This document shows positions 1 to 4,828 of a stretch of DNA of 5,201 nt, in pieces; position 1 is the stretch's first letter; every line of letters starts with the position of its first letter. The notes below the pieces were generated by a model. The model had not been told where the DNA came from, did not search any database, and saw only the letters and a list, made by a program, of their open reading frames with translations. Origin of the DNA: Armatimonadota bacterium (GTDB lineage: Bacteria > Armatimonadota > Fimbriimonadia > Fimbriimonadales > Fimbriimonadaceae). The translations under genes were made by a program, and so were the position numbers. Where the stretch lies: contig DPBN01000173.1 of NCBI GenBank assembly GCA_003516955.1, positions 1 to 5,201 on the forward strand. Reading direction: 5' to 3'.

Positions 1-438
1 CAGATCGCGCACTTGGTGAGCACGCGGGCGACGTGCCCCCGCCGCAGCGTCGGCGCCGTCGTCGTGCGCGACCGGCAGATCGTGGCCACCGGGTACAACG
101 GCGCCCCGCGAGGCCTGCCCCACTGCCCCGAGGGCGGACCGGACCACGACTGGCCCGAGGGGTGCATGATGAACGGCCACTGTATCCGCTCGCTCCACGC
201 CGAGCAGAACGCCCTCCTGCAGGCGGCCCGGATCGGCGTTTCGTGCGAGGGCGCGACGATGTACGTCACCTGCCAGCCGTGCAACACGTGCGCGAAGATG
301 ATCATCAACGCTGGCATCCGAAGGGTGATCTACGAGGGCGACTACCCCGACCCGTTCTCCCTCGAGTTGTTCCGGCTGTCCGAGATGGAGGTGTTCCGAT
401 ACCGCGAGGGATCTCTGGAGCAGGTGGAGCTCGGTTGA
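1..438 (+). CDS. dCMP (deoxycytidylate) deaminase, 5'-truncated by window edge
   Basis: Zinc-dependent deaminase expected to convert dCMP to dUMP in the cytoplasm, feeding dTMP synthesis. The frame is open from base 1 and the first visible residues (QIAHLVSTRATC) already match the family, so the true start lies upstream; the TTG at 13 is not the start. Counting from the first visible residue, the zinc and catalytic motif is H66-A-E68 in LHAEQNALLQ, and P93-C94-x-x-C97 supplies the two cysteine ligands. The family's N-terminal signature GYNGAPRGLPHC is at 31-42. A cysteine/histidine-rich stretch (C42, H49, C55, H60, C61) precedes the HAE motif, as in ComEB-type dCMP deaminases that carry a second metal site. 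145 residues are visible; probably 10-15 are missing. The stop TGA (436-438) overlaps the TTG start of the next gene. Being first in a unit of envelope genes it is probably a passenger. The family call is firm; dCMP over other cytidine substrates rests on family resemblance. Confidence 0.93.
   Translation, partial: QIAHLVSTRATCPRRSVGAVVVRDRQIVATGYNGAPRGLPHCPEGGPDHDWPEGCMMNGHCIRSLHAEQNALLQAARIGVSCEGATMYVTCQPCNTCAKMIINAGIRRVIYEGDYPDPFSLELFRLSEMEVFRYREGSLEQVELG
422..429 (+). promoter_or_regulatory. Shine-Dalgarno site that selects the TTG start of the transferase gene
   Basis: AGGTGGAG lies five bases before the TTG at 435-437. It is similar to GAGGTGGA in front of uppP and GAGGTG in front of the gene at 4829, so this G-rich motif appears to be the local Shine-Dalgarno form. 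It sits inside the end of the deaminase gene, which suggests coupled translation across the TTGA overlap. Confidence 0.65.
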
Positions 439-1757
439 GCGCCCCATTTCGGATTCTGTGGGCGCTGGCCGCGCTCCTCGTCTTGGCGGGTTGTGGCCCG
501 GTGGCCAACGAGGTCGCTGGACGGTGGGAGGGCTTCACCGAGGGCGGCTACCGGTACGTTTTGGTGCTGGATCCGGGCGGCACCGGCAAGATGAGCAAAC
601 TGGGCGGGCCAGGCGGGTTCCGTGAGACCAAAGTTCGCTGGGACTACGACTCCAGCGCGGTCGTGGTCCGCTCGGCCTCCGGCTCGGAGTTCCGCTGGAT
701 GCCCGCGGGGAACCGGCTGGTGGCCAAGGACTCCGGATTCGAGCTGTACCGGAGCGGCCCGCTCGCCGGGTACCGGTATCCGCTGGCCGCCGCCGTCGTC
801 GCCCTCCTCGCCACCCTCGTGCTCACCCCGTTCGTCAAGCGGCTCGCGGAGCGCTTCGGCGCGATCGACGACCCCAAGGGCGACGAGCGCAGGGTCCACC
901 GAACGCCGATCCCGCGCTGGGGCGGCATCGCGATCTACGGCGGCATCCTCCTGGGGCTGCTCGCCGTCCTGCCCGTCGCCTTCCCCGCCGCCCGGCCGTT
1001 TCCTCCGTATTTGGTCGCGATGCTGGGCATCGGCGCGCTGATCATGGTGTTCGGCGCCCTCGACGACCTGTACCAGTTCCGCGCTCTGTGGCAGATGCTT
1101 TTCCTGCTCGCAGTGGGCGTCGCCGTTCAGTTCTTCTACTCCGGCGGAGACCGGATCCAGATCAGCGGCATCGTCGCGCCGTTCTCCGGCCAGCCGGGCC
1201 GTTGGGTTCCGTTCGGGTGGGCGGCCGTGCCGATCACGGCGCTGTACATCTTCGTCGTGACGAAGACGATGGACACGATCGACGGCTTGGACGGCCTGGC
1301 CGCCGGAATCGCCGCCATCGCGGCCAGCACGCTCGCCGTCATCGCCGTGTACGAAGGTCAGCCCCGCGTCGCGATCGTCGTGGCGGCGATCGCGGGCGCC
1401 TCCCTCGGCTTTCTGCGGCACAACTTCAACCCGGCCAAGATCTTCATGGGAACCGGAGGCGCGCAGGTGCTCGGTTTCCTGCTGGCCTGCGTGAGCATCG
1501 TCGGAGCGTTCAAAACGGCCGCCGCCGTGGCGATGCTCGTCCCGATGCTGGTGTTCAGCGTGCAGCTCTTCGATGCGGTCTTCGTGGTCGTGCGCAGAAT
1601 CCGCAGCCGACAGCCGATCACCAAGGCCGACAAGAGCCACATCCATCACACGCTGCTCGGCATGGGGCTCACCCAGAGGCAGGTGGTGGGCATCCTCTAC
1701 CTCGTCGACGCGATCCTCTGCGCGCTGCTGCTCATCGGAATCCGACTCTATGGCTAA
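435..1757 (+). CDS. MraY/WecA-family undecaprenyl-phosphate sugar-1-phosphate transferase with N-terminal lipoprotein-like domain
   Basis: Integral membrane enzyme (440 residues) expected to transfer a sugar 1-phosphate, most likely GlcNAc-1-P, from a UDP-sugar to undecaprenyl phosphate, starting a surface glycan. Residues 1-20 are a signal peptide ending in lipobox L17-A-G-C20. Residues 21-108 form a beta-rich, glycine/tryptophan-containing domain, reminiscent of small lipocalin-like lipoproteins. The transferase core follows at once, with about ten helices beginning near 115-134. Family motifs are RRVHRTPIPRWGG (152-164), D210-D211, TIDGLDGLAAG (281-291), FLRHNFNPAKIFMG (326-339) and SHIHH (401-405); all fall in loops predicted to be cytoplasmic if the N-terminus is outside. 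Usual NAxN before IDGLDG reads KTMD, and the usual GD after FM reads GT. TTG at 435 is chosen for its Shine-Dalgarno, TTGA overlap and signal peptide; ATG 699 (352 residues, close to normal family length) is an alternative. The end overlaps wecB by 8 bases. The family is certain, the sugar specificity inferred. Confidence 0.9.
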   Translation: MSAPFRILWALAALLVLAGCGPVANEVAGRWEGFTEGGYRYVLVLDPGGTGKMSKLGGPGGFRETKVRWDYDSSAVVVRSASGSEFRWMPAGNRLVAKDSGFELYRSGPLAGYRYPLAAAVVALLATLVLTPFVKRLAERFGAIDDPKGDERRVHRTPIPRWGGIAIYGGILLGLLAVLPVAFPAARPFPPYLVAMLGIGALIMVFGALDDLYQFRALWQMLFLLAVGVAVQFFYSGGDRIQISGIVAPFSGQPGRWVPFGWAAVPITALYIFVVTKTMDTIDGLDGLAAGIAAIAASTLAVIAVYEGQPRVAIVVAAIAGASLGFLRHNFNPAKIFMGTGGAQVLGFLLACVSIVGAFKTAAAVAMLVPMLVFSVQLFDAVFVVVRRIRSRQPITKADKSHIHHTLLGMGLTQRQVVGILYLVDAILCALLLIGIRLYG

Positions 1758-2886
1758 GCCCCGCATCGCCCTCGTCGTCGGCACCCGGCCGGACGCCATC
1801 AAGTCCGCCCCCGTCGTCTTGGCTCTGCGCCGCCACCCGGAGCTCTGCGAAACACTGCTGCTTTCCACCGGACAGCACCGGGAAATGCTGGACCAGGCTC
1901 TCGCCGCGTTCGGCCTGCAACCCGACAGGGACCTCGGCATCATGAAGCCGGGCCAGTCGCTCGCCGGCATCTCCTGCGCCGCGCTGGAGGGCCTCGACCG
2001 CGCCATGGAGGAGCTGCGGCCGGACTACGTGATGGCCCAGGGCGACACCACCACGACGTTCATCGCGAGCTTGGCGGCCTTCTACCGCAGGATTCCGTTC
2101 GGCCACATCGAGGCCGGCCTCCGCACGGGCGACCTGATGAACCCGTTCCCGGAGGAGTTCAACCGCCGCGCCGCCGCCATCGTCGCCGCCCAGCACTTCG
2201 CGCCGACGCGATGGGCCAAGGAGAACCTCTTGGCCGAACGGTGCGACCCGTCCCGCATCTTCGTCACCGGCAACACCGGCATCGACGCCGTCCTCGCCGT
2301 CGCCGAGCGGGAGCCCCAGAACTGGTTCCCCGACCACAAGGGCCGAGTTCTGGTGGTCACGACCCACCGCCGGGAGAACTGGGGCGAGCCCCAGGCCGCG
2401 ATCGCCAGGGCCCTGCGGAGGCTGGCCGAGCGCTACGACGACCTGCTCGTCGCCGTCGCGATGCACCGCAACCCGATCGTCCGGGAGACGCTCCTGCCCA
2501 TCCTCGGCGATGCCCCGCGAACCGTTCTGATGGAACCGCCGGAGTACGCGCGCTTCGTCAAGCTGATGCAGCGCGCCACGCTCATCCTCACCGACTCCGG
2601 AGGCGTGCAAGAGGAGGCGCCGGCGTTCGGCGTGCCAGTGCTCGTCCTGCGCGAAACCACGGAACGCCCCGAGGGCGTGCAGGCCGGGACGGCCAAGCTG
2701 GTCGGCACCGACGAGGAGCGGGTCTTCGCCGAGGCAGCGCGGCTGCTCGAAGACCCCTTGGCCTACGCCGCGATGGCCCAGGCTGTCAGCCCCTATGGCG
2801 ACGGCAAGGCCGCCGAGCGCACGGCCTGCGCGGTCCTGAGGTTCCTTGGCCAGAACGCTCCCGAGGTGGATGAATGGGCACACTAG
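1750..2886 (+). CDS. wecB: UDP-N-acetylglucosamine 2-epimerase, non-hydrolysing (WecB/MnaA type)
   Basis: Cytoplasmic GT-B-fold enzyme interconverting UDP-GlcNAc and UDP-ManNAc, the donor for ManNAc-containing polysaccharides. At 378 residues it matches E. coli WecB (376) and aligns over its whole length. Visible signatures: GTRPDAIKSAP (11-21; usually GTRPEAIK), GQHREMLDQ (41-49), QGDTTTT (97-103), GHIEAGLRTGD (118-128), PEEFNRR (134-140), FVTGNTGIDA (171-180), THRREN (205-210), LTDSGGVQEEAP (280-291), TTERPEGV (303-310), LVGTD (317-321) and PYGDGKA (348-354). The catalytic Asp, Glu and His positions known from the family (D99, E121, E135 and H206 here) are present. ATG 1750 is chosen because it lies inside the end of the transferase gene (ATGGCTAA overlap) and gives the family N-terminus; its ribosome site is weak (GGAA at 1737-1740), so coupling is likely. 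Being next to a WecA-type transferase and UppP places it in surface glycan synthesis. Confidence 0.96.
   Translation: MAKPRIALVVGTRPDAIKSAPVVLALRRHPELCETLLLSTGQHREMLDQALAAFGLQPDRDLGIMKPGQSLAGISCAALEGLDRAMEELRPDYVMAQGDTTTTFIASLAAFYRRIPFGHIEAGLRTGDLMNPFPEEFNRRAAAIVAAQHFAPTRWAKENLLAERCDPSRIFVTGNTGIDAVLAVAEREPQNWFPDHKGRVLVVTTHRRENWGEPQAAIARALRRLAERYDDLLVAVAMHRNPIVRETLLPILGDAPRTVLMEPPEYARFVKLMQRATLILTDSGGVQEEAPAFGVPVLVLRETTERPEGVQAGTAKLVGTDEERVFAEAARLLEDPLAYAAMAQAVSPYGDGKAAERTACAVLRFLGQNAPEVDEWAH
2863..2870 (+). promoter_or_regulatory. Shine-Dalgarno site for uppP
   Basis: GAGGTGGA lies three bases before ATG 2874 (seven bases counting from the GAGG core). It is located within the last codons of wecB and supports ATG 2874 as the uppP start, giving a 13-base gene overlap. 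Confidence 0.6.
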
Positions 2887-3743
2887 AGGCGATCCTCATC
2901 GGCATCGTGCAAGGGCTGACGGAGTTCCTACCGATCAGCAGCACTGCGCACATTCGAGTGCTTCCGGCTCTGCTCTCCTGGCCCGACCCCGGTGCGGCGT
3001 TCACCGCCGTGATCCAGCTCGGCACCCTGCTGGCCGTTCTGATCTACTTCCGCCGCGAGCTGCTCCACGCTTTCGGAGCGTGGTTCCGCAGCCTCCACGA
3101 CAGGAGCGCGAGGAACACCGCCGACGCACGCATCGGTTGGGGCATCTTCATCGGAACGATCCCGATCGTGGTGTTCGGGCTGGCCTTCAAGCGTTCCATC
3201 GAGCGCGACCTGCGATCGCTGTACGTCGTGGCGGGGGCGCTGATCCTGATGGGCATCGTTCTGGCCCTAGCCGACCGCTGGGGCAAGCGCAACCGAGGCG
3301 AGGCGGACGCCAGGCCCATCGACGGGCTCTGGGTCGGTTTGTTCCAAGCGATCGCCCTGATCCCAGGAGCCAGCCGTAGCGGCAGCACGATCGCCGGGGC
3401 GATGCTGTGCGGGTTCGACAGGGCGGCCGCCGCCCGCTACTCCTTCCTGCTCTCGGTCCCGAGCGTGTTCGCCGCCGCGGTGCTCGAAGTCTGGAGCGAG
3501 CGGACGCACCTCGCCGACCTGGGATGGTCTGCCGTCCTCTGGGCGAACGCCGCGGCGTTTGTCGTCGGGTATGCGTCGATCGCCTTCCTCATCCGCTGGC
3601 TGCAGACCCGGAGCCTCGCTCCCTTCATCGTGTACCGCATCCTGCTCGGTCTGGCGCTGCTCGGTCTGATGGCTCAGGGCACGCTGGCTCCCGACGCCGG
3701 CCTGTCCCCCAAGCCTCCCTCCGTGTCCTCCAACCCGCGATGA
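2874..3743 (+). CDS. uppP: Undecaprenyl-diphosphatase (UppP/BacA)
   Basis: Membrane phosphatase removing the terminal phosphate from undecaprenyl pyrophosphate, which recycles the lipid carrier used for peptidoglycan and other glycans; overexpression of this family is known to give bacitracin resistance. The 289-residue product has the family length and a strongly hydrophobic multi-helix pattern. The first active-site motif is Q13-G-L-T-E17-F-L-P-I-S-S-T-A-H26, matching the E. coli (E/Q)xxxE region (Q13 and E17 equivalent to E17 and E21, H26 to H30); the usual SSTGH reads SSTAH. The second is P164-G-A-S-R168-S-G-S-T at 164-172, containing the essential arginine. QLGTLLAVLIYFRREL (48-63) is also typical. 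The C-terminal tail (about 270-289) is proline/serine-rich and not conserved. The gene overlaps wecB by 13 bases and pth by 4 (ATGA). Co-expression with a lipid-carrier-consuming transferase makes biochemical sense. Confidence 0.96.
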   Translation: MGTLEAILIGIVQGLTEFLPISSTAHIRVLPALLSWPDPGAAFTAVIQLGTLLAVLIYFRRELLHAFGAWFRSLHDRSARNTADARIGWGIFIGTIPIVVFGLAFKRSIERDLRSLYVVAGALILMGIVLALADRWGKRNRGEADARPIDGLWVGLFQAIALIPGASRSGSTIAGAMLCGFDRAAAARYSFLLSVPSVFAAAVLEVWSERTHLADLGWSAVLWANAAAFVVGYASIAFLIRWLQTRSLAPFIVYRILLGLALLGLMAQGTLAPDAGLSPKPPSVSSNPR

Positions 3744-4366
3744 GGTGGTTCCGCAAGCCCCGCGACCCGGCACTGCCACCGGAGTGGATGATCGTCGGCC
3801 TCGGCAACCCTGGTCCGGAATATGCGAACACGCGCCACAACGTCGGCTTTCTCGTCGTCGAGGAGCTCGCCCGGAGGCACGGGTTGAAGCTGGCGAAGGC
3901 GAAACATCGGGCGATGTTCGCGCTCGGGCAGATCGAGGGCGTCCCCGCGCTGGTGGTCAAGCCCTTGACCTTCATGAACCTGAGCGGAGAGGCCGTCCGC
4001 GGGTTCGTCCGAGAGCACGGCGTGCCGCCGGAGAGGGTGCTCGTGGTGGCGGACGACATGGCCCTGCAGCTGGGTCGGGTCCGGCTCAAGCCCAAGGGCG
4101 GCGCAGGCGGCCACAACGGCCACAAGTCGATCATCCAGGCCCTCGGCAGCCAGAACTACCCTCGGCTCAAGGTCGGGATCGGATCCGCCGACCCCGGAGC
4201 GGCTGTGGACCACGTCTTGGGAAAGTTCACGCCGGACGAGCTGCCCGAGGTGCGCCGCGCCGTCGAACTCGCCGCCCAAGGATGCGAGTGGGTTCTGACG
4301 GAAGGGGTCGAGCGGGCGATGAACCGCATCAACCCCCCGGGCAACCCGCCTCAGACCAGCGCGTAG
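3740..4366 (+). CDS. pth: Peptidyl-tRNA hydrolase (Pth)
   Basis: Essential cytoplasmic esterase that frees tRNA from peptidyl-tRNA dropped by stalled ribosomes. The 208-residue product shows IVGLGNPGPEYANTRHNVGF (18-37) with N23 and catalytic H33, TFMNLSGEAV (77-86) with N80, VVADD (102-106) with the catalytic Asp at D105, and GGAGGHNGHKSI (120-131) with H125 and N126; these correspond to E. coli N10, H20, N68, D93, H113 and N114. Small departures are A108 in place of the usual second Asp of the DELDL-type motif and H128 in place of Leu in GHNGLKS. ATG 3740 overlaps the uppP stop as ATGA and gives a 16-residue basic N-terminal extension; ATG 3788 would start at the canonical MIVGLGNPG and has GGAG only three bases upstream. 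I prefer 3740 for the coupled overlap, but it is undecided. The 3' end overlaps the convergent gene by 16 bases. Confidence 0.95.
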   Translation: MRWFRKPRDPALPPEWMIVGLGNPGPEYANTRHNVGFLVVEELARRHGLKLAKAKHRAMFALGQIEGVPALVVKPLTFMNLSGEAVRGFVREHGVPPERVLVVADDMALQLGRVRLKPKGGAGGHNGHKSIIQALGSQNYPRLKVGIGSADPGAAVDHVLGKFTPDELPEVRRAVELAAQGCEWVLTEGVERAMNRINPPGNPPQTSA

Positions 4367-4716
4367 GTGTCTCGCTCGACGAACGTGTGCTGCGTGGCGA
4401 GCACGTGTACCGGACCGCGCACGTACAGCCAGACCGGCTCCGTTCGGTTCATGTGGCAGAAGTAAACGTGGGTCCCATCCTTGGTGCGGCCCCACCGGTT
4501 CTGTCCGAAGCCGGTCTTCAAAACCACGAACATCCCCGGCGGGATCAGAACGTCGTCCTGCAGAAAGAACACACCCTCGAACCCGCCGGTCTCGATGGCG
4601 TGCTCGGGCACGACGCCGTGGCCCCTCAGCGTCAGGCGCCGCGAACCCTGGTTCTGAAGCAGAACGAACTCCCGACTCGGATCCTCAGACCTCTGGATTC
4701 CCACGATCCGGATCAC
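4351..4716 (-). CDS. Small protein of unknown function with lamin-tail-domain-like pattern
   Basis: 121-residue product, no signal peptide or membrane helix. I do not recognise a named family with certainty. The pattern EFVLLQNQGSRRLTLRG (16-32), then F51-L-Q-D-D, PPGMFVVLKTG (59-69), W75, and W96 followed by GPVHVLA (101-107) resembles the lamin-tail (LTD) immunoglobulin-like fold, in which E-F/Y-V-x-L-x-N opens the first strands, a PG-x-x-x-x-L strand follows, and a late W...V-x-L strand closes. This is inference from pattern only. Start GTG 4714-4716 is the only possible one near the beginning: an in-frame TGA sits at 4732-4734, and GGGGGTGGA (4722-4730 on this strand) is five bases upstream. 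Codon use looks like that of the neighbours and the protein reads as a real folded domain, unlike the antisense shadows nearby. It is a single-gene unit, convergent with pth and divergent from the gene at 4829. Confidence 0.8.
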   Translation of the reverse strand: MIRIVGIQRSEDPSREFVLLQNQGSRRLTLRGHGVVPEHAIETGGFEGVFFLQDDVLIPPGMFVVLKTGFGQNRWGRTKDGTHVYFCHMNRTEPVWLYVRGPVHVLATQHTFVERDTYALV

Positions 4717-4721
4717 CCCGA

Positions 4722-4730
4722 TCCACCCCC
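4722..4730 (-). promoter_or_regulatory. Shine-Dalgarno site for the GTG start at 4716
   Basis: Read on the minus strand this is GGGGGTGGA, five bases before the GTG. It resembles the other ribosome sites in the window (GAGGTGG type) and, together with the upstream in-frame stop at 4732-4734, fixes the start of the small minus-strand gene. Confidence 0.55.
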
Positions 4731-4804
4731 GTCAGAACTAGGATACGTCCGAGAGGCAGCCAAAGCACCGCCGAAATCTGTCGTTAATGGATGAACCCGC
4801 CGGG

Positions 4805-4810
4805 TAGCAT
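4805..4810 (+). promoter_or_regulatory. Candidate -10 box (TAGCAT) for the gene at 4829
   Basis: TAGCAT matches four of six positions of the sigma-70 -10 consensus TATAAT and ends 18 bases before the ATG, leaving a very short leader that would just contain the GAGGTG ribosome site. No good -35 element was seen. The TAG is also the in-frame stop that limits the downstream gene's start. Confidence 0.3.
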
Positions 4811-4817
4811 AGGCCCC

Positions 4818-4823
4818 GAGGTG
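4818..4823 (+). promoter_or_regulatory. Shine-Dalgarno site for the gene at 4829
   Basis: GAGGTG lies five bases before ATG 4829. It matches the form used in front of the transferase and uppP genes, and supports this ATG as the start of the truncated right-hand gene. Confidence 0.6.
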
Positions 4824-4828
4824 CAACG

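Larger units (their letters stand above)
4717..4828. promoter_or_regulatory. Divergent intergenic region, probably holding back-to-back promoters
   Basis: The only non-coding stretch in the window (112 bases) separates two divergently read genes, and it is visibly more A/T-rich than the coding DNA around 4760-4795. Minus-strand candidate -10: TATCCT at 4740-4745, with no convincing -35. Plus-strand candidate -10: TAGCAT at 4805-4810, with a weak TTAATG at 4784-4789 (15-base spacer). A small CCCG-C-CGGG palindrome at 4796-4804 abuts the latter. All of these are by-eye candidates. Confidence 0.4.

Noticed and set aside
33..434. In-frame upstream extension of the transferase frame through the deaminase gene
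   Set aside because: The extension is arginine/proline-rich nonsense in the +3 frame of a well-conserved dCMP deaminase. The real protein begins near 435, where the signal peptide and ribosome site are.
1780..1815. GTRPDAIK in WecB (Glu to Asp relative to the usual GTRPEAIK) as a sign of altered activity
   Set aside because: A conservative change in one position; all other catalytic and substrate-binding motifs are intact, so it was not treated as a finding.
342..2006. Long minus-strand open frame of 554 codons opposite the transferase and epimerase genes
   Set aside because: Its translation is dominated by Asp, Glu, Arg, His and Gly with no folded-domain pattern, as expected from the antisense of high-GC coding DNA. 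The opposite strand carries clear family motifs throughout.
1732..2883. Minus-strand open frame of 383 codons opposite wecB
   Set aside because: Low-complexity acidic/basic composition without motifs, exactly antisense to a complete, conserved epimerase.
3674..4495. Minus-strand open frame opposite pth
   Set aside because: No domain pattern, and it conflicts with a fully conserved Pth on the plus strand. The genuine minus-strand gene here is 4351-4716 in another frame.
3745..4794. Plus-strand open frame of 349 codons across pth and the convergent gene
   Set aside because: It passes through two genes supported by motifs in other frames, and its product is Arg/Pro/Gly-rich low-complexity sequence.
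4796..4804. CCCGCCGGG palindrome as an operator or terminator stem
   Set aside because: Only four base pairs around a single-base centre in very GC-rich DNA, with no U-tract; chance occurrence is likely.
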